Assembly: GCF_011605345.1 (NCBI RefSeq)
Contig: NZ_JAAOXM010000004.1
Span: forward strand, 516,601 to 580,600
Reading direction: 5' to 3'
DNA from: Burkholderia sp. D-99
GTDB lineage: Bacteria; Pseudomonadota; Gammaproteobacteria; Burkholderiales; Burkholderiaceae
Length of the DNA: 64,000 nt
Program-made: the position numbers and the translations under genes
Notes under the pieces: model-generated
Told to the model about the DNA's origin: nothing
Database searches by the model: none
The model's input: the letters and a program-made list of their open reading frames with translations, nothing else
In this document: positions 28,946 to 36,954 of the stretch, in pieces
Layout: every line of letters begins with the position of its first letter
Numbering within the stretch: position 1 is the first letter of the stretch

Positions 28946-29997
28946 CACATTCGCCCTCTCCCGCACCGGCCGCGCAACGGCCGTTCAAGCTCGGTTTCCT
29001 CACGCACGTCCACGGCACCGGCGACGCGCGCCGCGTCTACGCGGAGCTCGAAACGCTGTTCGTCGCGGCCGAACAGCTCGGCTTCGACGGTGGCTTCGTC
29101 GCGCAGCACCACTTCCGCGCGGAGTACGGCCGGCTGCCGTCGCCGCTCGTGCTGCTGGCCGCCGTCGCGCAACGCACGCGCCGTATCGAACTCGGCACCG
29201 GCATCGTCACGCTGCCGCTCGAGGATCCGCTGCGGCTCGCCGAAGATGCGGCGGTACTCGACTCGCTGGCCGGCGGCCGGCTGCAACTCGGGCTCGGCAG
29301 CGGCGGCGCGAATCTCGACGCGTTCGCCGCGTTCGGGCTCGACGCCGCTACGCGGCAGGCGCACTTCGCGAGCGCGCTCGAGCGCCTGCAGGACGCGCTC
29401 GCGGGCCGCCCGCTCGCACACGGCGCCGCCGATGCACCGCCGCTCGTGCTGCAACCGGCGGCGCCGGGCGTGCGCGCACGCCTGTGGCATTCGCATGCGT
29501 CGCCCGACGGCGCGCGATTCGCGGCCCGGCACGGCAACGGCCTGCTGCTCGGCACCGCCGTGCACGATCCGCGCATCGTGCAGTTGCCGCTCGCGCACGC
29601 GTATCTCGACACGTGGCGCGAACAGGCTCACGCCGTTGCACCGGCGCCGCGAATCGGCGTGGTGCGCGCGGTATTTCCCGCACGCGACCGGCGCACCGCG
29701 CTCGCCGCCCTCGCACCCGACGTGGTGCGGCATATCCCGTGGCTCGCAACGAGCGGCCATCCCGGCGTGACCGATCCCGAACAGATCGTGCGGCTGCTGA
29801 ACGTCCACTACGGGCATCCGGACGACGTGATCGAAAGCCTGCGCGGCGACCCGGCGCTGCTGCCGTTCGCCGATTATTTTCTGCCGGTCGTGCAATCGGA
29901 AAGCACGTCGCTGGACGACGCGCTCGCGCGGCTGCGCACGCTCGCGGAAACGATTGCGCCGGCGCTGGGCTGGCGGCCGGCCCTCGCCGCCGCATGA
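28942..29997 (+). CDS. Luciferase-like monooxygenase, second of a tandem pair
   Basis: 351 residues. It shares RPFKLGFLTHVHGTGDARRV, LGFDGGFVAQHHFRAEYGRL, PSPLVLLAAVAQRTRRIELG, SLAGGRLQLGLGSGGANLDA and the tail AETIAPALGWRPA with its upstream neighbour and with the locus 1 protein at 6036-7079. It is translationally coupled on both sides by ATGA. The QHH motif after the first third is the LLM segment near the flavin site. Confidence 0.87.
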   Translation: MTHSPSPAPAAQRPFKLGFLTHVHGTGDARRVYAELETLFVAAEQLGFDGGFVAQHHFRAEYGRLPSPLVLLAAVAQRTRRIELGTGIVTLPLEDPLRLAEDAAVLDSLAGGRLQLGLGSGGANLDAFAAFGLDAATRQAHFASALERLQDALAGRPLAHGAADAPPLVLQPAAPGVRARLWHSHASPDGARFAARHGNGLLLGTAVHDPRIVQLPLAHAYLDTWREQAHAVAPAPRIGVVRAVFPARDRRTALAALAPDVVRHIPWLATSGHPGVTDPEQIVRLLNVHYGHPDDVIESLRGDPALLPFADYFLPVVQSESTSLDDALARLRTLAETIAPALGWRPALAAA

Positions 29998-30722
29998 GCG
30001 CGCCGGGTCTGCTGCTGCGGCTCGACATCGGCTGCGACGACACGCGGCCCGATCCGGCCGCCGACTGGATTGCGATCGCCGAGGCCGGCGTGTCGGCCGG
30101 CTGCGATGCCGTGCTGCTGCCCGCGCAGGCGGCCGGTCCCGATCCGTGGATGGCGGCCGCCGCGCTCGTCGATGTGCTGCCGGCCGTGCGCGTGATGGTG
30201 ACACTGCAGGCAGGAGCGATGCTGCCCGTCGCGGCCGCCCATCTCGCGCAGAGCCTGCAGTCGCTCAGCCGCGGCCGCGCGCTGCTCGCATGCGAGGCCG
30301 ACGCGCCGGACATCGACACGACCGACCAGGCCATGCATCTGAACCGCGACCAGCGGCTCGCGCGCAGCGCCGAATTCCTGTCGCTCCTGCGCGCGATGTG
30401 GGCGGCCGATTCGGCGCTGCAGTATCGCGGCACCTACTATCGCGTCGAGCATGCGCGCCTGCCGGATCTCGCGGCATCGCGGCCTCCCGTCTACTGGTCG
30501 CTCGCGGAGCGGCACGAGATCGCGTTCGCCGCGCCGTGGTGCGACGGGCTGCTCGTGCCCGCCCGCGTGCCGCGGCTGGAAGCGGCCGTCGAGCGCGCGT
30601 ACCGCACGCGCGGCCTCGCACCGCCGCCGCCCGGCGCGCTGCTGCGGCGCACGCTCGGTTTCGACGACGCGCGCCGCACGCGCGGCTCGCACCGGATGAA
30701 CCACCGGCGAGGCAACGCATGA
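29994..30722 (+). CDS. Short luciferase-like protein
   Basis: 242 residues, about 100 shorter than its neighbours. It begins LLLRLDIGCDDTRPDPAADW, where LLM proteins start with a beta strand, and has VSAGCDAVLLPAQAAG, QSLSRGRALLACEADAPDID and YRGTYYRVEHARLPDLAASR, which fit the middle of the LLM barrel. It ends in a basic tail (SHRMNHRRGNA) without the usual C-terminal third. ATGA overlaps at both ends show it is kept in the operon, so it is more likely a reduced subunit than random debris. Its activity is uncertain. Confidence 0.75.
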   Translation: MSAPGLLLRLDIGCDDTRPDPAADWIAIAEAGVSAGCDAVLLPAQAAGPDPWMAAAALVDVLPAVRVMVTLQAGAMLPVAAAHLAQSLQSLSRGRALLACEADAPDIDTTDQAMHLNRDQRLARSAEFLSLLRAMWAADSALQYRGTYYRVEHARLPDLAASRPPVYWSLAERHEIAFAAPWCDGLLVPARVPRLEAAVERAYRTRGLAPPPPGALLRRTLGFDDARRTRGSHRMNHRRGNA

Positions 30723-31828
30723 GCATCGATTTCGCGTGGTTCCTGCCGACCAACGGCGACGGGCCCCATCTCGCCAACAGCGGCCTGCCGCGGCCGCCGA
30801 CCTTCATGCAGGACTTCCGGCCGGCTACGCCCGAATACCTGCGCGGCGTCGCCCGTGCGGCCGAGGCCGCGGGCTTCGACAGCCTGCTGCTGCCGATGGC
30901 CGCGGGCTTCGAGGATCCGTGGCTGGTCAGCGCACAGCTCGCACGGGCAACGTATCGCCTCGCGCTGATCGTGACGTTCCGGCCGGGGCTCGAGCAGCCC
31001 GAGCAGATCGCACGCAAGGCGGCGACCCTGCAGCGCATGAGCGGCGCCCGCCTGCGCCTGTTCGCGGTGAACGGCTCGAGCGCATACGAGCAGCGTGCGC
31101 TCGGCGATTTTCTCGATCACGACGCGCGCTACCAGCGGACGTCCGAATACCTGCGGGTATTGCGGCGCCTGTGGCGGGGCGCCGGTCATTCCGTGGCCGG
31201 GCACTACTACATGCTGAACCCTTCGCATGCCGGCGTGCCGCTCGCGACCCCGCCCGCGATCTATCTCGGCGGGGCGTCGACGCTCGCCGAGCAGGTGGCC
31301 GCGAGCCAGGCCGATACCTACCTGCTGTGGGGCGAGCCGCCCGACGCCGTGCGCGAGCGCATCGCGCGGCTGCGCGCGCTGGCCGCGATGCACGGCCGCC
31401 GGATCCGCTTCGGGCTGCGCGTGCACGTGATCGCCCGCCAGACCGAGCGCGCGGCATGGGCACGCGCCGACGAACTGCTCAGCGAGATTTCCGACCAGAC
31501 CTATGTCGATGCGCAGCGTCAGCTCGCCGCCTACGAATCGGTCGGCCAGCAGCGCCAGACCGCCCTGAGCCGCGGTGCGCTGCGCTCGTTGCGCGAGCTG
31601 GAGGTGTATCCGAACCTGTGGGCCGGCGTCGGCCTGATTCGTGGCGGCGCGGGCACCGCGATCGTCGGCAGCTACGACCAGGTCGCCGCGCGCATCCACG
31701 AATACCGGACGCTCGGCATCGAGACCTTCCTGCTGTCGTCCTATCCGAACCTCGAGGAAGCGACGCACGTGGGCGAGCAGGTCTTGCCGCGCGTGCGCAT
31801 GCGGCTGGCACGCGCCAGCCTGCCCTGA
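30719..31828 (+). CDS. SsuD-like FMN-dependent alkanesulfonate-type monooxygenase
   Basis: 369 residues of the SsuD/alkanesulfonate monooxygenase branch. The start MSIDFAWFLPTNGDGPHL matches the F-W-F-L-P-T opening of SsuD. It also has AAEAAGFDSLLLPMAAGFED, RLALIVTFRPGLEQPEQIAR, RLRLFAVNGSS, PAIYLGGASTLAEQVAASQA, and the late VGSYDQVAARIHEYRTLGIE for the mobile loop and helix. SsuD releases sulfite from sulfonates using FMNH2. Last gene of the plus operon; its start overlaps the short LLM gene. Confidence 0.87.
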   Translation: MSIDFAWFLPTNGDGPHLANSGLPRPPTFMQDFRPATPEYLRGVARAAEAAGFDSLLLPMAAGFEDPWLVSAQLARATYRLALIVTFRPGLEQPEQIARKAATLQRMSGARLRLFAVNGSSAYEQRALGDFLDHDARYQRTSEYLRVLRRLWRGAGHSVAGHYYMLNPSHAGVPLATPPAIYLGGASTLAEQVAASQADTYLLWGEPPDAVRERIARLRALAAMHGRRIRFGLRVHVIARQTERAAWARADELLSEISDQTYVDAQRQLAAYESVGQQRQTALSRGALRSLRELEVYPNLWAGVGLIRGGAGTAIVGSYDQVAARIHEYRTLGIETFLLSSYPNLEEATHVGEQVLPRVRMRLARASLP

Positions 31829-31874
31829 CGGGCCTGGCGGCGAACCGGGGCGACGGCGACGCGCGTCGGGCGGG

Positions 31875-32963
31875 TCAGTCGTCGAGCGCGGATTCCGGGC
31901 GTGGCTCGTTGAGCAGTCCGTGGCGCGCGAGCAGCGTGCGCATCGTGTTGCGCGTGACGCCGAGCAGCTCGGCGGTGCGCACCTGGCTGAACCGGCAATG
32001 CTCGAACGCCTCGGAGACGACCAGTTCCTCGATGTCGCGCAGCAGGCTTTCGCCGGGCGCGCGAAACAGGCGGCGCACGCCCGTGCGGATGTCGTCCTGC
32101 GGCAGGGTCGTCGCGGCGGCGTCCGCGAGCGCATAGCCGGCGAGCGCCTCCGAGAACTTCAGGTGCTCGGGGCGGATCAGGTTGCCGTTCGACACGAGCA
32201 GCGCGAGGTGCATGACGTTTTCCAGCTCACGGATATTGCCGGGCCACGGATACGCATGCAGCGCCTGGACCGTGCCCTCGGACAGCATCGGCTGCGGTCG
32301 CTTCAGCTGCGCGCAATAGCGCCCGCGGAAATGCTCGGCGAGCGGCAGGATGTCCTGCGGCCGCTCGCGCAACGGCGGCAACCGTACGCGAGCGAGACTG
32401 ATCCGGTAGAACAGGTCCATCCGGAAATTGCCGGCCAGCACGGCCTGCTCGAGATCGACGTTGGTCGCCGCGACGACGCGGACGTCGACCTGTCGTGGGC
32501 GGGTCGCGCCCACGCGCGTCACCTCGCCTTCCTGCAGCACGCGCAGCAGCTTCGCCTGTAGCGGCGGCGCGAGATCGCCGATTTCGTCGAGAAAGATCGT
32601 GCCGCCGTGCGCTTCCTCGAAGTAACCGAGGCGCCGCCCCTGCGAGCCGGTAAACGCGCCGGGCTCGTGACCGAACAGTTCGCTCTCCGCGAGCTGCTGA
32701 CTGATCGCGCTGCAGTTGACCGCGATGAACGCGCCCGAGCGGCCGCTGACATGGTGGATATGACGCGCGACCAGTTCCTTGCCGGTGCCCGTCTCGCCCA
32801 TGATCAGCGCGGGCGCGGCACTGGGCCCGATCTGCTCGACGAAGCGCAGCACCGCGCGCGACGCGGGATCGGCAAACACGAGCGCCTTCGCGCGCACCGA
32901 CAGGGGGCGATGCTCGCTTTCCGGCAGCGCAATGAGCGAAGGGAAATCTGTGCGGTTGTCCAT
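31875..32963 (-). CDS. sfnR: Sigma-54-dependent activator, SfnR-like
   Basis: 362 residues with no receiver domain. The AAA+ core spans about residues 25-255: Walker A GETGTGKE (56-63), GAFTGS (102-107) for sigma-54 contact, Walker B GGTIFLDEIGD (119-129), and the R-finger region with PWPGNIRELENV near 240. The C-terminal Fis-type helix-turn-helix is RTAELLGVTRNTMRTLLARH. SfnR-type proteins activate organosulfur genes in sulfur starvation without a sensor domain, so control is probably at their own expression. It faces the operon it likely activates; the promoters and palindromes at 23889-24123 fit as targets. Confidence 0.88.
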   Translation of the reverse strand: MDNRTDFPSLIALPESEHRPLSVRAKALVFADPASRAVLRFVEQIGPSAAPALIMGETGTGKELVARHIHHVSGRSGAFIAVNCSAISQQLAESELFGHEPGAFTGSQGRRLGYFEEAHGGTIFLDEIGDLAPPLQAKLLRVLQEGEVTRVGATRPRQVDVRVVAATNVDLEQAVLAGNFRMDLFYRISLARVRLPPLRERPQDILPLAEHFRGRYCAQLKRPQPMLSEGTVQALHAYPWPGNIRELENVMHLALLVSNGNLIRPEHLKFSEALAGYALADAAATTLPQDDIRTGVRRLFRAPGESLLRDIEELVVSEAFEHCRFSQVRTAELLGVTRNTMRTLLARHGLLNEPRPESALDD

Positions 32964-33016
32964 GATCCAAACCCTGGCGAACCGGTTATCGATACTGGCG
33001 TCCGCCCAAGGGATTG

Positions 33017-33043
33017 ATCATAGTCAACCCCGCGCACAGGCAA
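33017..33043 (-). promoter_or_regulatory. Weak candidate sigma-70 promoter of the sfnR-like gene
   Basis: On the minus strand TTGCCT (33043-33038) precedes TATGAT (33022-33017) with a 15-base spacer, shorter than ideal. It lies 54 bases before the start codon. Reported because the regulator itself lacks an obvious -24/-12 site. Confidence 0.25.
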
Positions 33044-33690
33044 AATGCCGATTGCTGTGATGCTTCGCTGCCGCGCGCAGATAACGAATCCCGTGTGCGC
33101 CGCCCGGCAGGATGTCCGATGTATCCGGAAGCTTCCGTTCGGCAGCCACGCGCGCCCCCTTTGGGAGCGCTCAGTCCCATTTGATTCCGGCGTCAGTTTC
33201 ACGGTTGCAACGGACATTATCCTGGTCAATTCCGTAACGCGGCCGTCGTATTCGTTTCAGAACCCTCCAACTATAAACAGGATGACTTTCGAGCCGGAAT
33301 TACGACGAAACCATTCAAATAAAATACCAAAATCTTTCAAATTCATTCGCTCAGCCAATCACACCCCAAATTAAATTCTCCTTTTTATAAACAAATTCCA
33401 ACTATTCCCATGCCATCGGCACGCCATCAATTTAAACAACAACAGTGACTCGATATGAATTTTTGCTATTTGCTAATAAAAATTTCTTATGTTGCGCCGC
33501 AGCGTTAACCCTCCTATAGTTCGACGAAACAATACATACCGGTTCGAATAAATCAGCCGGATTGAACAGAATTCGTTTATTTCGCTTTTGTTTTCAATCG
33601 CCGAGCGCATCTCGCAAAAATAAATTCGCTCTATGGATTTGCATATATTTCCTTGCACAATCATTTTGGCAATTGCCTCGGAGCTTCAAG
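33044..33690. other. AT-rich intergenic region before the aromatic cluster
   Basis: About 650 bases. It is far more AT-rich than its surroundings from about 33240 onward, with several A/T runs. A possible promoter lies at 33492-33520. A frame starting with TTG at 33562 runs without a stop into the DAHP synthase gene and is rich in Phe codons, but it has no good ribosome-binding site. No independent gene is supported. Confidence 0.5.
33492..33520 (+). promoter_or_regulatory. Candidate sigma-70 promoter of the aromatic biosynthetic operon
   Basis: TTGCGC at 33492-33497 and TATAGT at 33515-33520 are separated by exactly 17 bases. The -10 matches five of six consensus bases, the -35 three of six. 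Transcription would start near 33527, giving a leader of about 160 bases. Confidence 0.35.
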
Positions 33691-34782
33691 ATGTCATATC
33701 TGCACGGTAAGGAAGAATTTTTCGACACTGAGCTCGTGTCTCCATCCGATCTCAAGAAAATTCTCTATTTGCCAAAAGAGGATCTTCAGCTTATAGAGCA
33801 TGCGCGCGCGGCCATATCGAATGCCCTGAATGGCATATCCGACAGGCTTCTGGTTATTGTCGGCCCCTGCTCCATTCACGACACCGCAGCGGCATTGCAG
33901 TACGCGGAATATCTTTCCCTCCTTCGCGGCCGGTTGAGCAGGGATCTGGAAATCGTGATGCGCGTCTACTTCGAGAAACCAAGAACACGCCTGGGCTGGA
34001 AGGGTTTGATCAACGATCCGCACCTGGATGACACCTGCGACATCGCGGCCGGCTTGCACACGGCGCGCAAACTCCTTCTCGACATCGCCGCGATCGGCTT
34101 GCCGGTTGCAACCGAATTCCTGGATGTAACGAGCCACCACTACTTGTCGGATCTCGTCAGCTGGGGGGCCATTGGTGCAAGAACGACGGAGTCCCAGATC
34201 CATCGCGAGATGGCGTCGGGCCTGCCTTGCCCGATAGGGTTCAAGAACGGCACCGATGGCGGCATCAAGGTTGCCGTCGACGCGATCCTTGCGTCATCCC
34301 GGCCGCACCATTTTCTCGGCATTGCGCAGGATGGCCGTTATGTCAGGCGCAGGACCCCGGGGAACCAGTCCGGTCACCTGGTACTCCGAGGCGGGCCCAC
34401 ACCCAATTACGACGAGCAAAGTGTCGCTACGGCATGCAGCATGCTGTCGGCGAACGGCTTGACGCCGCGCGTGGTGGTGGACGCCAGTCATGGCAATAGC
34501 GGCAAGCAGCATGAAAACCAGTTGTCGGTTTGCGACGAACTGAGTTCCCGGATCGCGCGTGGCGATGCTCAAATCGCCGGCATCATGATCGAGTCGAACC
34601 TCGTTGCCGGTAGCCAAACGCTGAAGCCGGGCAAGGCACTTGTCTATGGGCAAAGCGTGACCGACTCATGTATCGGCTGGCAGGAAACCTCGCTCATTCT
34701 GCAGCGGCTCGCATTCGATGTCCGAAGGCGACGCAAGCTCCTTGCCGGCGCCAGCCAGCCGTTGCAGGTCCAGTTCGGCTGA
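33691..34782 (+). CDS. aroG: 3-deoxy-7-phosphoheptulonate (DAHP) synthase, AroG/F/H type
   Basis: 363 residues of class I DAHP synthase, which joins phosphoenolpyruvate and erythrose 4-phosphate as the first shikimate-pathway step. Seen: VGPCSIHD near 57-64, EIVMRVYFEKPRTRLGWKGL, PVATEFLDV, WGAIGARTTESQIHREMASG, GFKNGTDGG, VVVDASHGNSGK and GIMIESNL near 310. All metal- and substrate-binding stretches appear present. The ATG at 33691 has GGAG eight bases ahead. An in-frame extension to a TTG at 33562 is judged unlikely. It opens a six-gene operon and is probably an extra, pathway-specific copy. Feedback sensitivity cannot be read with certainty. Confidence 0.93.
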   Translation: MSYLHGKEEFFDTELVSPSDLKKILYLPKEDLQLIEHARAAISNALNGISDRLLVIVGPCSIHDTAAALQYAEYLSLLRGRLSRDLEIVMRVYFEKPRTRLGWKGLINDPHLDDTCDIAAGLHTARKLLLDIAAIGLPVATEFLDVTSHHYLSDLVSWGAIGARTTESQIHREMASGLPCPIGFKNGTDGGIKVAVDAILASSRPHHFLGIAQDGRYVRRRTPGNQSGHLVLRGGPTPNYDEQSVATACSMLSANGLTPRVVVDASHGNSGKQHENQLSVCDELSSRIARGDAQIAGIMIESNLVAGSQTLKPGKALVYGQSVTDSCIGWQETSLILQRLAFDVRRRRKLLAGASQPLQVQFG

Positions 34783-34818
34783 GAGACCGCTTCAGAAAGC
34801 CCCGGATCCGACTACGCC

Positions 34819-36048
34819 ATGATCAATGCCAGCCATACCGCACCGCAGCCCGACGGGGATGAGATCGGTGCTTGCCTAGCCCGCATCGACGCGATCGACA
34901 CGACGATACTCGCGCTGCTCAACAGCCGCTGCGAGGAGGCCGCGCATATCGACCGCACGGAGCCGCGCGCCGGGCATCCGTCGCCCCAGGCCTCGTGGGA
35001 GTCGCGGATTCTCGAACGTCTGGGCGTCGAGAACCGCGGCCCGTTGGCGCCCGCTCACTTGAACGAAATCTGGCAGCAGATCTTCAGGTCGTGCCGCGCG
35101 GCACGACAACCGTTCCCTTTGCCTACCGCCTATCTGGGACCTGCCGGAACGTACAGCGAAGACGCCGCCGTGTCGCACTTTGGCATCGGGCAGCCTCGGC
35201 TCCCGTGTGCGACGGTCGACGAGGTCTTCAATGCCGTAATCGCCGGTACCGCTGCGTACGCGGTCGTACCGGTCGAGAACTCGGCGGAAGGCCCCGTGGC
35301 GCGGACGCTGGACCTGATCGAACAGGCAGGCTTGCCGATCACCGGGGAAATCATCCTGCCGGTCGTCCACTGCCTGCTTTGCGTCACCGACAATCTGGAA
35401 GGCGTCCAAAGCGTGCTGGGACACCCGCAGGCTCTGGCGCAATGTCGCCAGTGGCTGGACACACACCTGCCCGGTGTGGAGCGCCGGCCGGTATCCAGTA
35501 ACGCAGCGGCGGCCAACGCGGCGCACGAATCGTCCGCGCAGGCCGCCATCGCCAGCGCGCGTGCGGCGGGCATCTATGGACTCCAGGTGCTTGCCCACGG
35601 GATCCAGGATGACCCGTTCAACAGTACGCGGTTTCTCGTCGTCGGCGCGTCGCCCGGATCGCCAACCGGGCACGACCGTACGCTGGTACTCGCGGAAATC
35701 GCGAACGCGGCGGGCAGTCTCGCGCAGCTGCTTGCGCCACTGGAGCAACGCGGGATCTCGGTGACGCGCATCGAAACCCGGCCGATCCGGGGCGAACTGT
35801 GGAGCTACCGGTTCTATCTTGAACTGGCCGGTCATCCGGAAGACGAACTCATCGCCGCCGCGCTCAGCGAAATGGCGGAGACCTCGACGAGGTTTCTCGT
35901 GCTGGGGTCCTATCCGTGCAACGTAAGCCCTGATGTCGCGCCGACGGCTGGCATCGAACCGAATGCTCGCGACACCCGTGTGCGCGGCGGGAGGGCCCGC
36001 GTGCCCGCCGCCGCGCGGGCACAGGTTGCGGCTCGCAGAGAGACATGA
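34819..36048 (+). CDS. pheA: P-protein: chorismate mutase / prephenate dehydratase
   Basis: 409 residues. Residues 15-98 match an AroQ chorismate mutase by length and by LARIDAIDTTILALLNSR and RGPLAPAHLNEIWQQIFRSC. However, the first Arg of the usual L-R-x-x-ID motif is Ala and the active-site lysine region reads HIDRTEPRAG with no lysine. From 103 the dehydratase domain looks complete: TAYLGPAGTYSEDAA, YAVVPVENSAEGPV and DDPFNSTRFLVVG (TRF motif). An ACT domain (about 285-345) has GSLA and ETRP where Phe-binding forms show GALV and ESRP. The product is phenylpyruvate. The tail after 350 is a long, low-complexity Arg/Ala stretch. Confidence 0.92.
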   Translation: MINASHTAPQPDGDEIGACLARIDAIDTTILALLNSRCEEAAHIDRTEPRAGHPSPQASWESRILERLGVENRGPLAPAHLNEIWQQIFRSCRAARQPFPLPTAYLGPAGTYSEDAAVSHFGIGQPRLPCATVDEVFNAVIAGTAAYAVVPVENSAEGPVARTLDLIEQAGLPITGEIILPVVHCLLCVTDNLEGVQSVLGHPQALAQCRQWLDTHLPGVERRPVSSNAAAANAAHESSAQAAIASARAAGIYGLQVLAHGIQDDPFNSTRFLVVGASPGSPTGHDRTLVLAEIANAAGSLAQLLAPLEQRGISVTRIETRPIRGELWSYRFYLELAGHPEDELIAAALSEMAETSTRFLVLGSYPCNVSPDVAPTAGIEPNARDTRVRGGRARVPAAARAQVAARRET

Positions 36049-36049
36049 C

Positions 36050-36688
36050 GTGAACTCGATCCCGGCAAGCGCATCCGTGCACGCACACTCCGATCCGTCA
36101 TCCACCGACAGCCGAACGGGGGACGATCCGGCACGCATCGCGCTCATTGGCATGATGGGTGTGGGAAAAACGGCTGTCGGACGGCAGCTAGCGGCAATGC
36201 TGAAGTTTCCGTATGTGGACTCTGACCGCGTTGTCGAGGCCAGGACAAACTGGACCGTGGCGGAGTTGTTCGCGCACGACGGGGAAGCTGCGTTCCGTGC
36301 GATGGAGGCCGGTGTCGTCGACGAACTCACGCGGTGGCCACGGGCTGTTATTGCCACGGGTGGCGGAGCCATCCTGGATACACACACACGTCTTGTGTTG
36401 ACCAGTCGGACGCGAGTCGTCTGGCTAAGGGCGGAACCCGAGGAACTCTTGCGCAGGATGTCGGACGACTCGCAACGCCCGTTGTTGCGTCACGGCGACC
36501 GGCTGCAGGCATTGCTCGAACTGAGTGCACAGCGCGCCCCGCTCTACCGGCAATGTGCGCACGTGCAGGTCGACACGGATGGAAAAACCGTGGCCGAAGT
36601 CGTCGCAGACATTCTCGGTCATTTGAGCCCGAGCCATTTGAATCGCGAAACCGGTCGCGACGCCGTAACCCATGCAGGTCCGTCATGA
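36050..36688 (+). CDS. aroK: Shikimate kinase
   Basis: 212 residues from a GTG at 36050, two bases after the pheA stop; an ATG at 36045 hits a stop at once. After a 30-residue polar leader come Walker A IGMMGVGKTAVGRQL, the shikimate-binding DSDRVVEART, GEAAFRAMEAGVVDEL, ATGGGAI and the lid with RPLL. It phosphorylates shikimate with ATP, two steps before chorismate. Placing it beside DAHP synthase and P-protein suggests the operon raises flux to phenylpyruvate. The other shikimate enzymes are not in the window. Confidence 0.9.
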   Translation: MNSIPASASVHAHSDPSSTDSRTGDDPARIALIGMMGVGKTAVGRQLAAMLKFPYVDSDRVVEARTNWTVAELFAHDGEAAFRAMEAGVVDELTRWPRAVIATGGGAILDTHTRLVLTSRTRVVWLRAEPEELLRRMSDDSQRPLLRHGDRLQALLELSAQRAPLYRQCAHVQVDTDGKTVAEVVADILGHLSPSHLNRETGRDAVTHAGPS

Positions 36689-36954
36689 TCTGCGCGCGGT
36701 CGCACACGCCATCGCAGCAATGATTTCATGCGCGTCGGGCTGAAGAGACCGGACCGGGCAACGCCCGCCCGATCCAGATTCACGCTTCGAGCACATGAAA
36801 CATGCGGATATCGGCTCACGCGGCAAGGTTCGACCCATTGAGCCTTTGATCGCGTAAGCCCAATCATTTTTTGGATAGGTTTGCAAGAAACGATACGTAT
36901 TCCTTAATTATTAACAAATATCGAACCCCGATACATTGTTTGGAGGGCTACACC
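36689..36954. other. Gap before the A-T-TE synthetase gene
   Basis: 266 bases between shikimate kinase and the synthetase, long for an operon. The last 80 bases are AT-rich and could hold an internal promoter, but no convincing -35/-10 pair stands out. The synthetase frame could also be opened from an ATG at 36871, but that start has no ribosome-binding site. Confidence 0.4.

Noticed and set aside
36871..36954. Upstream ATG start for the A-T-TE synthetase
   Set aside because: The 28 extra residues have no similarity to the domain and no ribosome-binding site, whereas the GTG at 36955 has GGAGG at eight bases.
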